From the NCBI GenBank assembly GCA_910584125.1, contig CAJTXU010000023.1:1-47398 (forward strand): a stretch of DNA of 47,398 bases, given 5' to 3'. The translations under genes and the position numbers were made by a program. The stretch is from an uncultured Muribaculaceae bacterium (GTDB lineage: Bacteria > Bacteroidota > Bacteroidia > Bacteroidales > Muribaculaceae). A model generated the notes under the pieces. It saw only the letters and a list, made by a program, of their open reading frames with translations, was not told the DNA's origin and searched no databases. Below, piece after piece: positions 36,858 through 44,906 of this stretch (position 1 is its first letter; each line of letters opens with the position of its first letter).

Positions 36858-36931
36858 AGCCTCTTGTCGGATTCGAACCAACGACCCCGAGATTACAAAT
36901 CACGTGCTCTGGCCAACTGAGCTAAAGAGGC
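36858..36931 (-). tRNA. tRNA-Thr (anticodon TGT)
   Basis: Acceptor GCCTCTT/AAGAGGC; anticodon arm CGTGA-TTTGTAA-TCTCG, with a T/T mismatch in the middle of the stem; T arm GTTGG-TTCGAAT-CCGAC. The discriminator is T and CCA is not encoded. It is the first gene of the tRNA-tuf transcript. Confidence 0.94.
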
Positions 36932-36975
36932 GTTCGATTTTCGTGACTTCTTGCGTTGTCAGCGAATTTCGAGTG

Positions 36976-37007
36976 CAAAGTTACAACAAAAATTTTATCC
37001 GTGCAAA
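36976..37007 (-). promoter_or_regulatory. Promoter of the tRNA-tuf operon
   Basis: Minus strand TTTG (37007-37004), 20-base spacer, TAACTTTG (36983-36976): a full consensus match. Transcription would start near 36969, about 38 bases upstream of tRNA-Thr(TGT). Confidence 0.8.
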
Positions 37008-37086
37008 CTATTTTTGCAAAAAATCGTTATTTTTCTTAAACTTTTTTCTGCCGGCGTTTCTATCCAGTCTATATTTCAGGCTGTTA

Positions 37087-38931
37087 TTACTCTACAGTCA
37101 CCGACTTGGCGAGGTTGCGGGGCATGTCGACGTTCTTGCCTTTGTTGATGGCGATGTAGTACGACAGCAGCTGCAGCGGGATGGAGGTGATGATCGGCGT
37201 GAGGCATTCGGGCATGTCGGGCACCTCGATGACATGGTCGGCGAGGTTGCTGATCACGTTCTCGCCTTCGGTCACGATGGCGAGTATGTTGCCGCCGCGT
37301 GCCTTGACCTGCTGGACGTTGCTGACGATCTTCTCGTACAGGTGGTCCTTGGGGGCGATTATCACCGAGGGCATCTCCTGGTCGATCAGAGCGATGGGGC
37401 CGTGTTTCATCTCGGCCGCGGGATATCCCTCGGCGTGGATGTATGAGATTTCCTTGAGCTTGAGCGCGCCTTCGAGCGCCACGGGATAGCTGTATCCTCG
37501 GCCGAGATAGAGGAAGTTGCGCGCGTATGTGAAGATGAGCGACATCCGTTCGATCTTGCCGCTCTGGCGCAGCACGTGCTCGACGCATTCGGGAATCTTG
37601 AGGACGGCCTTGCCGAGCTTCGAGAGCTCTTCCTGCCCGAGCGTGCCCCTGAGCTGGGCTATCGCCATGGAGAGCAGGGTGAGCACCATCACCTGGCCGG
37701 TGAAGGCCTTGGTCGACGCGACGCCGATCTCGGGGCCTACGTGTATGTAGCATCCGGCGTAGGTCTCTCGCGGTATCGAGCTGCCCACGACGTTGCTGAT
37801 GCCGAATACGAACGCACCCTCGCGCTTGGCTATCTGGATGGCGGCGAGCGTGTCGGCGGTCTCGCCGCTCTGCGAGATGGCTATCACGACGTCGTCCTTG
37901 TCTATCACCGGGTTCGAATAGCGGAACTCGCTGGCGTATTCGACCACCACCGGGATGCGGCATATGTCCTGCAGCAGGTACTTGCCCAGCAGGCCGGCGT
38001 GCCATGATGTGCCGCAGGCAACGATCACGATGCGGCGGGCATTGATGAACTTGTCCTTATGGTCGTTGACACCGTTGATTATGATGCGTTCGCCGTTCTC
38101 GACCACACGGCCGCGGATGCAGTCGCGCAGCGTGTCGGGCTGCTCGAAGATTTCCTTGAGCATGAAGTGGGGGTAACCTCCTTTCTCAAGCTGCGAGATC
38201 GACATCTCGAGCGTGGTGACGTCAATCTCGGCGTCCTGGTTGTCGAGATTGGTGACCTTCAGCGGTTCGCCGCGACGGATCTCGGCTATCTCGCCGTCCT
38301 TGAGGTAGACGCATTCCTTGGTGTATTCGACGAAGGGGGAGGCGTCCGAACCGAGGAAGAACTCGCCGTCGCCGATTCCCACGGCGAGAGGGCTGCTCTG
38401 CCGGGCAGCGATGATGGTGTCGGGGTTGTCTTTCTCGACGACAGCTATGGCGTATGCGCCGACCACCTGCTTCAGAGCCTCGCGGACTGCCGAGAGCAGC
38501 GAGCATCGGTTGGTGACGCGCACGTATTCTATCAGCTGCGCCAGCACTTCGGTGTCGGTCTCCGAATGAAACTTGCATCCGTGCTGTATCAGGGCGTCCT
38601 TCAGCAGCTTGTAGTTCTCGATGGTGCCGTTGTGGACAATCGCGATGTTGCCGTCTTCGCTGTAATGCGGGTGCGCGTTCGTGTCCGAGGGTTCGCCGTG
38701 GGTGGCCCAGCGTGTGTGGGCGATGCCGACTTTCGAGTCGAGGTTCTTGTCGGCGCAGAAGGCTTCGAGATTGCTCACCTTCCCTTTGGCCTTGAAGATG
38801 TTGATCTTGCCGTCGGCTCCGACCAGCGCCACGCCGGCGCTGTCGTATCCGCGGTATTCGAGTCTGTGAAGGCCTTTTATTAAAATGTCATAGACGTTTC
38901 CGTCTCCGAGGTATCCTACTATTCCGCACAT
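37087..38931 (-). CDS. glmS: Glutamine--fructose-6-phosphate aminotransferase (isomerizing)
   Basis: The 614-residue enzyme makes glucosamine-6-phosphate from fructose-6-phosphate and glutamine, the first step to peptidoglycan and LPS amino sugars. The N-terminal glutaminase starts with the nucleophile Cys2 (MCGIVGYLG) and has TRWATHGEPSDTNAHPH. Two SIS sugar-isomerase domains follow (CGTSWHAG, ISQSGETADTLAA, HAEGYPAAEMKHGPIALID), ending AKSVTVE as in the whole family. It has its own promoter at 39102-39133 and a leader of about 163 bases, long for this genome, with a 16-base tandem duplication right at the start codon. Confidence 0.97.
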   Translation of the reverse strand: MCGIVGYLGDGNVYDILIKGLHRLEYRGYDSAGVALVGADGKINIFKAKGKVSNLEAFCADKNLDSKVGIAHTRWATHGEPSDTNAHPHYSEDGNIAIVHNGTIENYKLLKDALIQHGCKFHSETDTEVLAQLIEYVRVTNRCSLLSAVREALKQVVGAYAIAVVEKDNPDTIIAARQSSPLAVGIGDGEFFLGSDASPFVEYTKECVYLKDGEIAEIRRGEPLKVTNLDNQDAEIDVTTLEMSISQLEKGGYPHFMLKEIFEQPDTLRDCIRGRVVENGERIIINGVNDHKDKFINARRIVIVACGTSWHAGLLGKYLLQDICRIPVVVEYASEFRYSNPVIDKDDVVIAISQSGETADTLAAIQIAKREGAFVFGISNVVGSSIPRETYAGCYIHVGPEIGVASTKAFTGQVMVLTLLSMAIAQLRGTLGQEELSKLGKAVLKIPECVEHVLRQSGKIERMSLIFTYARNFLYLGRGYSYPVALEGALKLKEISYIHAEGYPAAEMKHGPIALIDQEMPSVIIAPKDHLYEKIVSNVQQVKARGGNILAIVTEGENVISNLADHVIEVPDMPECLTPIITSIPLQLLSYYIAINKGKNVDMPRNLAKSVTVE

Positions 38932-38961
38932 TGTGAGTGGTTATTATTGTGAGTGGTTATT
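38930..38961 (-). repeat. 16-bp tandem duplication at the glmS start codon
   Basis: ATTGTGAGTGGTTATT occurs twice in direct succession on the plus strand (38930-38945 and 38946-38961). On the minus strand the copy next to glmS supplies the AT of the ATG; the upstream copy ends in AAT-AAT instead and gives no start codon. Confidence 0.9.
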
Positions 38962-39101
38962 GATGTGTATGTCTACACGCCGGGTGGCGACATTCATGAG
39001 CTTGGTCGAATTGGGATTGCTGCGTGTAAGTTAGTTGTGTCTCCGATTCATGACGCGCTTCATTCGCCTGTCGTGTTTACGTTTAAAGCTGTTTCAAAGC
39101 G

Positions 39102-39133
39102 CAAAATTACAAAAAAAATCCGAATTGGCCAAA
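39102..39133 (-). promoter_or_regulatory. Promoter for glmS, nested in the upstream terminator
   Basis: Minus strand TTTG (39133-39130), 20-base spacer, TAATTTTG (39109-39102): full consensus match. The -33 element lies in the internal loop of the terminator stem of the preceding SGNH gene. The transcript start near 39095 leaves about 163 bases to the ATG. That leader contains two short frames, a 10-codon MKRVMNRRHN and a 17-codon MNVATRRVDI frame ending about 20 bases before glmS. Confidence 0.75.
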
Positions 39134-39194
39134 TCCACGTGCCATGACGGGACGGCGATGTCCTGTCTGCGCACGTGTTTTGTCAATTCGGATT
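39111..39194 (-). terminator. Long three-part inverted repeat with T-run after the SGNH gene
   Basis: On the minus strand AATCCGAATTG (39194-39184) pairs with CAATTCGGATT (39127-39117); CACGTGC pairs with GCACGTG further inside, and GACAGGAC with GTCCCGTC (one mismatch) at the tip. Eight T residues end the stem (39118-39111, partly within it). This is a strong intrinsic terminator. Confidence 0.85.
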
Positions 39195-39219
39195 GGGCCG
39201 AGGCCGTTGCGGCGTCAGC

Positions 39220-39900
39220 TCAGAGTGTTTCTTTCATTCTCTTGTAAATGAATGTCTTGCCGCGGGTCATCTGCTCTCCGACGGGTTTGTGGGCGTCGGG
39301 CAGGCGCACGGCGCCCTCTTTCTGCACCCATTCCACCACTTCGTCCATCCATGTCATCATTCCGGCGCGGGTGGGGTGGGGGTTACGTGCGCTCTGGCGC
39401 GGCAGTTTGAGGTCGAAGCTGCTGAAGTAGTGGCCGTCGCCGAGGCGCTCGGCGAGCCAGTTGTCGAGCACTTCTCCTTTGTTGTGTCCGGGCCATGACG
39501 GCGGACCGACCCAGACTACGGGCACTTCGCCGGCGGCGCCGGTGATGGCGTCGACCGAGGTCCTGAGCCTCGTCTCGGGGTTGGCCTCGAAGAGCTCGTT
39601 CATGCCGAGACTCACGAAAATCGCGTCGGGGGCCTGTTCGCGGATTATCGATGTCAGCCGCGGGGTGCTTCCCCATTTCTTTATGGTCGATCCGTCCCAG
39701 ACCACGGTCGAGACTTCAAATCCGTTCTGTTTCCCGTATGCCTCAAGTCGCTCGGCGAGCCATCCGGTCATGGAGTCTCCGATGAACAGAATCTTTTTCG
39801 CCACGGGCCTCTTGTCCGCGGCCTGTTCGGGCTGGGCGGCGCGCATCGGCGCGAGGAGCATCAGCGCGAGCGCGAGCAATATTGTGATTTTTGTCTTCAT
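39220..39900 (-). CDS. Secreted SGNH/GDSL-family hydrolase
   Basis: From the ATG at 39900 the protein has 226 residues with a signal peptide (MKTKITILLALALMLLAPMR, cleavage near AAQ). SGNH landmarks are KILFIGDSMTG (block I, catalytic Ser), VSLGMNEL in the position of block III GxND, and the C-terminal NPHPTRAG that likely holds the catalytic His. The family includes lipases and esterases that remove acetyl groups from peptidoglycan or polysaccharides; the substrate here is unknown. An upstream ATG at 39936 is rejected because it would place 12 polar residues before the signal peptide. Confidence 0.82.
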   Translation of the reverse strand: MKTKITILLALALMLLAPMRAAQPEQAADKRPVAKKILFIGDSMTGWLAERLEAYGKQNGFEVSTVVWDGSTIKKWGSTPRLTSIIREQAPDAIFVSLGMNELFEANPETRLRTSVDAITGAAGEVPVVWVGPPSWPGHNKGEVLDNWLAERLGDGHYFSSFDLKLPRQSARNPHPTRAGMMTWMDEVVEWVQKEGAVRLPDAHKPVGEQMTRGKTFIYKRMKETL

Positions 39901-39947
39901 AAAGATATCGGACGCGGACCCTTGTGCCCCGTCCACAATATAGAACG

Positions 39948-39976
39948 AAAAAAAGGCTCCATATTTCCATGGAGCC
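39948..39976 (-). terminator. Rho-independent terminator of the SulP gene
   Basis: GGCTCCAT (39955-39962) pairs with ATGGAGCC (39969-39976); on the minus strand a run of seven T follows. It lies 38 bases after the SulP stop. Confidence 0.85.
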
Positions 39977-40013
39977 GATGTTTTTTATTGAAATTCGGTC
40001 GGGTCATGCCGTC

Positions 40014-41741
40014 TCAGTCCATCACGGCCATGACGCCCCTCAGTTCGCGGCGGCGGTTCACGGCGAGTTCGTTGGCCACCACCACGGCTTTCGAAATGTG
40101 GTCGCAGATGTGTCCCGAGGGGATGAGCGCGTCGATATGCGAGCGGTGCAGTGCCTCGCGGACGTTGTCGCGCACGCCCGAGAGGACCACCGTTATTCCC
40201 TCCTGCTGCGAGGCCTCGATGAGTATCTGCAGGTTGTGGATGCCGGTCGAGTCGATGAACGGCACGCGCCGCATGCGTATGATGCGCACGAAAGGCACGT
40301 CGCTCGTCGAGGCGCGCATCAGTTCGTCGAACTTAGTCGCCGCGCCGAAGAAGAAGGGCCCGTCGATCTCGTAGACCGACACTCCGGGCTCGAGGTCGAG
40401 CACCTCATGCTTGGTCATGTCGGAGTCGGCGGCGTCGAGCTGGTCGCCGTATACCTTTATCGTGGTGTTCTCGGAGACGCGTCGCAGGAAGACCACCACG
40501 GCGAGGAGCATGCCGATCTCTATGGCGATGGTCAGGTCGAATATCACGGTGAGCAGGAATGTCACCGCGAGCACCCAGACGTCTCCCTTGGGGTTGTTGA
40601 CCATGCCGCGGATGGTCCGCCAGCCGCTCATGTTGTAGCTCACCATGATGAGCACGGCCGCGAGACACGACATCGGCACGAGGCTGATCAGAGGCATTGC
40701 GAAGAGGAACGTCACCACCAGCACGAGGGCGTGGATGATTCCGGCCACGGGCGTGCGTCCGCCGTTGGTGATGTTGGCCATGGTGCGCGCTATGGCCCCG
40801 GTGACGGGTATGCCGCCGAACAGCGGCACGGCCATGTTGGCGATGCCCTGGCCGATCAGCTCGGTGTTCGAGTTGGTGCGGCCTCCGGTGACGCCGTCGG
40901 CCACCGTGGCCGAGAGCAGCGACTCGATGGCGCCCAGCATAGCGATGGTGAACGCCGAGGGGAGCAGCAGGTTGACCGATGCCATGTCGAAGCCTATCGC
41001 CACCGGACGCGGCAGCGACGTGTCGAACGCGCCGAAGCGGTCGCCGATGGTCTGTATGCCCTCGATGCCCATGAACTCGCGCGCCGCCCATACCATCAGC
41101 GTCACCAGCACGATCGCCGTCAGGGCGCCCGGTATGCGCTTGGATATCCTCGGCGTCAGCACGATGATGGCCAGCGACACGAGGCCCACCACGGCCGTGG
41201 CCGGGTCGATGCTCCCGAAGTTCCTTATATATACGCCCCACTTGCCCAGGAAGTCGCCCGGCACGGCCTCGTCGATGCGCAGGCCGAAGAAGTCGGGCAT
41301 CTGGGTCGAGAATATCGTCACCGCGATACCGGCCGTGAAACCCACCACAATGGGGTAGGGGATGAATTTGATCACCGTCCCGAGGCGGAAGAGCCCCAGC
41401 AGCACGAGGATGCAGCCGGCCATGAACGTGGCCAGGGCGAGGCCAGCTATGCCGTAGAGAGCGATGATGTTGTAGATGATCACGATGAAGGCCCCGGTCG
41501 GGCCGCCGATCTGCACGGAGTTACCGCCGAACGCCGAGACGAGGAAGCCGCCTATTATGGCGGTGACCAGACCTGTGGCCGGACTCACGCCGCTCGCTAT
41601 GGCGAACGCGATGGCCAGCGGAATCGCGATGACGCCGACGACGACCCCCGCCGTCAGGTCTTGCTTGAACCTTGATAACGAATAGCCCCTCAGCGCCGCG
41701 GCGATGGCCGGGTGGAAGTCGGGGCGACCAAACTTTGTCAT
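40014..41741 (-). CDS. SulP-family anion transporter with STAS domain
   Basis: The 575-residue protein has the SulP signature at its N-terminus (QDLTAGVVVGVIAIPLAIAFAIASGVSPATGL), about 12-14 membrane helices to residue 430, and a cytoplasmic STAS domain (about 440-560) with VRIIRMRRVPFIDSTGIHNL. Prokaryotic SulP proteins transport bicarbonate, sulfate or dicarboxylates; the substrate cannot be read here. No carbonic anhydrase gene is adjacent. It has a full-consensus promoter upstream and a strong terminator behind it, so it is a single-gene transcript. Confidence 0.92.
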   Translation of the reverse strand: MTKFGRPDFHPAIAAALRGYSLSRFKQDLTAGVVVGVIAIPLAIAFAIASGVSPATGLVTAIIGGFLVSAFGGNSVQIGGPTGAFIVIIYNIIALYGIAGLALATFMAGCILVLLGLFRLGTVIKFIPYPIVVGFTAGIAVTIFSTQMPDFFGLRIDEAVPGDFLGKWGVYIRNFGSIDPATAVVGLVSLAIIVLTPRISKRIPGALTAIVLVTLMVWAAREFMGIEGIQTIGDRFGAFDTSLPRPVAIGFDMASVNLLLPSAFTIAMLGAIESLLSATVADGVTGGRTNSNTELIGQGIANMAVPLFGGIPVTGAIARTMANITNGGRTPVAGIIHALVLVVTFLFAMPLISLVPMSCLAAVLIMVSYNMSGWRTIRGMVNNPKGDVWVLAVTFLLTVIFDLTIAIEIGMLLAVVVFLRRVSENTTIKVYGDQLDAADSDMTKHEVLDLEPGVSVYEIDGPFFFGAATKFDELMRASTSDVPFVRIIRMRRVPFIDSTGIHNLQILIEASQQEGITVVLSGVRDNVREALHRSHIDALIPSGHICDHISKAVVVANELAVNRRRELRGVMAVMD

Positions 41742-41781
41742 AAAACCTTTTCCTTTTTACCTTAGATATTCTTTCAGGGCG

Positions 41782-41812
41782 CAAAATTAGTCAAAATCGT
41801 TGAATTGACAAA
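41782..41812 (-). promoter_or_regulatory. Promoter for the SulP gene
   Basis: Minus strand TTTG (41812-41809), 19-base spacer, TAATTTTG (41789-41782): full consensus match, about 40 bases from the ATG at 41741. Confidence 0.75.
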
Positions 41813-41837
41813 ATTTGTGTTAATGAATGTTAATGAT

Positions 41838-41868
41838 TTTCCTGTTTCGAAAAATTGTTGTACTTTTG
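41838..41868 (+). promoter_or_regulatory. Promoter for the TraB/GumN-ABC operon
   Basis: The -7 element TACTTTTG (41861-41868) is perfect; the best -33 is TTTC (41838-41841) with a 19-base spacer, one mismatch. The leader to the ATG at 41931 is about 55 bases. It is divergent from the SulP promoter. Confidence 0.6.
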
Positions 41869-41930
41869 CAGTGTTGTAATCAACTACAACACCACAACAA
41901 ACAACGATAAATACTAAAACCATATTGAAA

Positions 41931-42815
41931 ATGAAGAAGTTGACATCAATCTTAGCCGCCGCGGCGGTTGTGTTCGGACTCGCCTCGCAGGCTGACGCGC
42001 AGATCCTCTACAAGGTCGAGAAACAGGGAAGCGACAAAACGAGCTACCTGCTCGGCACGCATCATTTCGCATCGCCCTCGATGATAGACTCCATCGCCGA
42101 GATGCCGGCGATACTTCAGGGCGTCGACCGTCTCTACGGCGAGATCGACATGGCGCAGATGAACGACCCGGCCGTCATGATGTCGATGCAGGGCAAGCTG
42201 ATGGCTCCGGCCGACAGCACGCTCGACAAGGTGCTCGCCCCCGCCCAGCTCGACTCGCTTTCGGCGCTCTGGAACGAATACAGCGGCGGCATACCCCTCA
42301 ATGCCATGTATATGGTGAAGCCGGCCGTCATCTCGACCCAGCTCGCCGCCGCGATGGCCATGAAGGTATTCCCCGAGCTCAATGGCATCGAGGGCATCGA
42401 CATGCTGATGCAGAAGCGCGCACGCGAACTCGGCAAGCCCGTGGGCGGTCTGGAGACGATGGACTTCCAGATGGACATGCTCTACGGACGCCCCATTTCC
42501 GAGCAGGCCACGGAACTGATGAAGACTGTCAGCGAGAAGGATGACGTAGAGTCGAAATCGATCGCCCTCTCCAAGGCATATGCCGCCCACGACATTGACA
42601 AGATCCTCGAGCTCATGCTCGTCATGGAGGCCGACGACCCGCAGGCGGCCGAGCGCATGATATACGCGCGCAACGACAGCTGGGTCAAGCAGCTCGCAGC
42701 CGAGATGCCCAAAGAGGGAATCATGGTCGTGGTCGGCGCCGGCCATCTTCCCGGCGACCGCGGCGTGATAGCCGGTCTGCGCAAGGCTGGTTTCACCGTG
42801 ACGCCCATCAAGTGA
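41931..42815 (+). CDS. TraB/GumN family exported protein
   Basis: The 294-residue protein starts MKKLTSILAAAAVVFGLASQ (signal peptide, cleavage after ADA near residue 22) and shows the TraB/GumN blocks: ILYKVEKQGSDKTSYLLGTHHFA (GTHH), YGEIDM, IDMLMQKRARELGKPVGGLET and the C-terminal MVVVGAGHLPGDRGVIAGLR. The GTHH, GLE and GAGHL motifs are thought to form a Tiki/EreA-like metal-dependent active site, possibly proteolytic. A TTG at 41925 is a less likely start. It heads a six-gene plus-strand run; the next gene starts nine bases after its stop. Confidence 0.88.
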   Translation: MKKLTSILAAAAVVFGLASQADAQILYKVEKQGSDKTSYLLGTHHFASPSMIDSIAEMPAILQGVDRLYGEIDMAQMNDPAVMMSMQGKLMAPADSTLDKVLAPAQLDSLSALWNEYSGGIPLNAMYMVKPAVISTQLAAAMAMKVFPELNGIEGIDMLMQKRARELGKPVGGLETMDFQMDMLYGRPISEQATELMKTVSEKDDVESKSIALSKAYAAHDIDKILELMLVMEADDPQAAERMIYARNDSWVKQLAAEMPKEGIMVVVGAGHLPGDRGVIAGLRKAGFTVTPIK

Positions 42816-42823
42816 ACCGGATT

Positions 42824-43684
42824 ATGATAGAACTTAAGGACTTAGAGTTTTCCTACCGCAGGAATGGAACCCCGGCACTGAGCGGACTGACCGCCACTAT
42901 TCCGCCGGGGATCCATCTCCTCGCCGGCGAAAACGGGGCGGGCAAGACAACCCTGCTCCATATCATCGCGGGACTGTCGGCCCCGACGCGGGGCGAGTGC
43001 CTCATCGACGGGCATCCAGCGTTCAGCGACGTCCCCTCCGACAAGGCCCGCGTGTTCATGCTCGAGGAGGAGATGTATTTCCCCTGCCGCTCCATCCGAG
43101 GATTCGCCTCGGTGCATTCGCGCTTTTACCCTTCGTTCTCGCAAGAGACCTTTCTGGCCAACCTGGTAGCGTTCGGTTTCTCGGGCGACGAGCCGATGCG
43201 CTCGCTCTCGCTCGGCAACCGCAAGAAGGCGCAGCTGGCCTACGTGCTCGCGCTCGGCGTCGACGTGCTGCTGCTCGACGAGCCCACCAACGCGCTCGAC
43301 ATCGAGAGCAAGGAGACCCTGCGCCACATCATCGCCTCATCGCTGCGCGAAGACCAGACCGTCATCGTCTCGACACATACCGTGTCGGAGCTCGAGAACC
43401 TCTATGACGGCGCCGTGATGCTGACACGCTCGCGGCTGCTCTTCTCGGGCACGGAGGAGGCCGTGTCTGGACGTCTGGCGTTCCGTGTGACGCGCGTGCC
43501 CGATCCCGACGCCGTTTACTCCGAGATTCAGGTGGGACGCGTGCTCAGCATACTCCCCGCCGACGAAGACGCCGAACCCACCCGCGTCGACTGGCGCCTG
43601 TTCTATTCGGCATTACATTCACCCCGGCACGACCGCGTGGCCGAATTGCTGCGCGGCGGCTGCGAAAACGAACGTTTATCATGA
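42824..43684 (+). CDS. ABC transporter ATP-binding protein (first unit)
   Basis: The 286-residue ATPase has Walker A GENGAGKT (residues 35-42), a degenerate signature SLGNRKKAQLAY, Walker B VDVLLLDEPTNALD and the switch His in VSTHTVSEL. The C-terminal 75 residues are outside the core. Its ATG at 42824 is preferred to a GTG at 42812 that would overlap the TraB stop. It overlaps the next gene in an ATGA and should power that membrane partner. Homologues of this type next to YtrA regulators often export peptides or give antibiotic resistance. Confidence 0.88.
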   Translation: MIELKDLEFSYRRNGTPALSGLTATIPPGIHLLAGENGAGKTTLLHIIAGLSAPTRGECLIDGHPAFSDVPSDKARVFMLEEEMYFPCRSIRGFASVHSRFYPSFSQETFLANLVAFGFSGDEPMRSLSLGNRKKAQLAYVLALGVDVLLLDEPTNALDIESKETLRHIIASSLREDQTVIVSTHTVSELENLYDGAVMLTRSRLLFSGTEEAVSGRLAFRVTRVPDPDAVYSEIQVGRVLSILPADEDAEPTRVDWRLFYSALHSPRHDRVAELLRGGCENERLS

Positions 43685-44508
43685 CAGGAACACTCATCAA
43701 CGAAAGTCTCAACGACGACAGCCGCCCCGAGGCGACGGTCCGCGACGGTTTCTCGTGGCGGCGTGTGGCCCTCGTGGCCGGATATTACAGATACTTCACC
43801 GACCGCCAGATCCTGGTCTATCTCGCCATCTCGGTTCTGTCGGCGACGCTGCTGCTCGTGCCGATGCCCAAGGAGGCGAAGCTGGCCATATTCACCCTTG
43901 TGTGGACCGCGTTGCCTGTATTGTTCTACTTCGCGCCCGCCGTGCTCGCCGCCAAGGGAGACACCCGCCCGGTCAGCAGGATGCTTCCGGCCCGCGCGTT
44001 CGAAAGATTCGTCTACCTGATGCTCTATTTTATCGTTGCGGTTCCGGCTGTGCTGTTCGTTCTGCCGTCGCTCGCCGAGTGGCTTCTGTGCAATGTTCCG
44101 GCACTGCGGGGAGATGGCGAGCTTGAGTATCTGTTCGAACTCCAGTACAGCAAGCCCCATGTGCTGTCGGTCCTCAATATCTTCGGCGGAGTCGCCACGG
44201 CTCTCACCTGTCTGTTCGTGACCGGCAGGGCGTGCTCCTCGCGTGTGGTCAAGGGTGTGCTCGCGGCTTTGGGCGTGCAGTTCGCGCTCGGCATCATCGG
44301 TGCTTTCTACGGACTCTCCAAAGTCTTCGCCATGGGTTTCGAGGCCGGAACGAAGGGAAAGGAGGCATCCGTGCCCGACATGCAGTCGCTGATGCACGAG
44401 ATGTCGCAGGCCACTCCATATATAATATGTTCGATTACCGTCGTTGGGCTCTACATGCTGTTGATGTTTTGGCTGAACTATCGAGACATGAAGACCCGCA
44501 ACCTCTGA
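43681..44508 (+). CDS. ABC-2-like membrane permease, partner of the first ATPase
   Basis: The 275-residue protein has six hydrophobic segments (for example LVYLAISVLSATLLLVPM, LMLYFIVAVPAVLFVLPSL and IICSITVVGLYMLLMFWLNY) and ends KTRNL. The sequence is not close to well-known permeases, but its overlap with the ATPase gene and its topology make it the membrane half of that transporter. The short N-terminal segment (about residues 1-40) is soluble. The gene ends seven bases before the GntR regulator. Confidence 0.72.
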   Translation: MTGTLINESLNDDSRPEATVRDGFSWRRVALVAGYYRYFTDRQILVYLAISVLSATLLLVPMPKEAKLAIFTLVWTALPVLFYFAPAVLAAKGDTRPVSRMLPARAFERFVYLMLYFIVAVPAVLFVLPSLAEWLLCNVPALRGDGELEYLFELQYSKPHVLSVLNIFGGVATALTCLFVTGRACSSRVVKGVLAALGVQFALGIIGAFYGLSKVFAMGFEAGTKGKEASVPDMQSLMHEMSQATPYIICSITVVGLYMLLMFWLNYRDMKTRNL

Positions 44509-44515
44509 GACGGAA

Positions 44516-44896
44516 ATGGAATTCAGTGACAACAAACCGATATACAGGCAGATAGTCGACTACGCCTATAACCTCATCATCGAGGGGGCCTGGGTGCCGG
44601 GGGAACGCATTCCCTCGGTGCGCGAGCTTTCCGCGGATATGGGGGTCAACACCCGCACCGTGCTCAAGGCGATGGACGACCTTCAGGCCAACGGCATAAT
44701 CGAGCCCCGGAGGGGCATGGGCTTCCTGCTTGCGGCCGACGCCGCCGGGAAGGTGACACATGCCCGCAGACGCGAGTTTTTCGACGTGACGATTCCGGCC
44801 ATATGCGCCGAGATGACGCGTCTGGGCATATCTGCCGACGAAGTGGCTGAGCGCCTTGTCCAGGCTATGGCCGCCGACAAAGAAATCTTGAAATAA
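44516..44896 (+). CDS. GntR family regulator, YtrA type
   Basis: The 126-residue protein is a GntR winged helix (PIYRQIVDYAYNLIIEGAWVPGERIPSVREL, then NTRTVLKAMDDLQANGIIEPRRGMGF) with only a short helical tail of about 50 residues, the layout of the YtrA subfamily. YtrA proteins repress adjacent ABC-transporter operons and respond to envelope or antibiotic stress. Here it lies between two ABC units of the same operon and probably controls the whole run. No clear inverted-repeat operator was found at the promoter near 41838-41868. Confidence 0.9.
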   Translation: MEFSDNKPIYRQIVDYAYNLIIEGAWVPGERIPSVRELSADMGVNTRTVLKAMDDLQANGIIEPRRGMGFLLAADAAGKVTHARRREFFDVTIPAICAEMTRLGISADEVAERLVQAMAADKEILK

Positions 44897-44906
44897 TCAA
44901 AAGGAA

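Noticed and set aside
38929..39095. glmS ribozyme in the glmS leader
   Set aside because: The leader is long, but I could not find the conserved ribozyme core or its double-pseudoknot pairing; the known ribozymes are mainly in Gram-positive bacteria.
38953..39147. A 64-codon plus-strand frame upstream of and opposite to the glmS leader
   Set aside because: It runs through the glmS promoter and the terminator stem, has no start context or homology that I recognise, and ends inside the inverted repeat.
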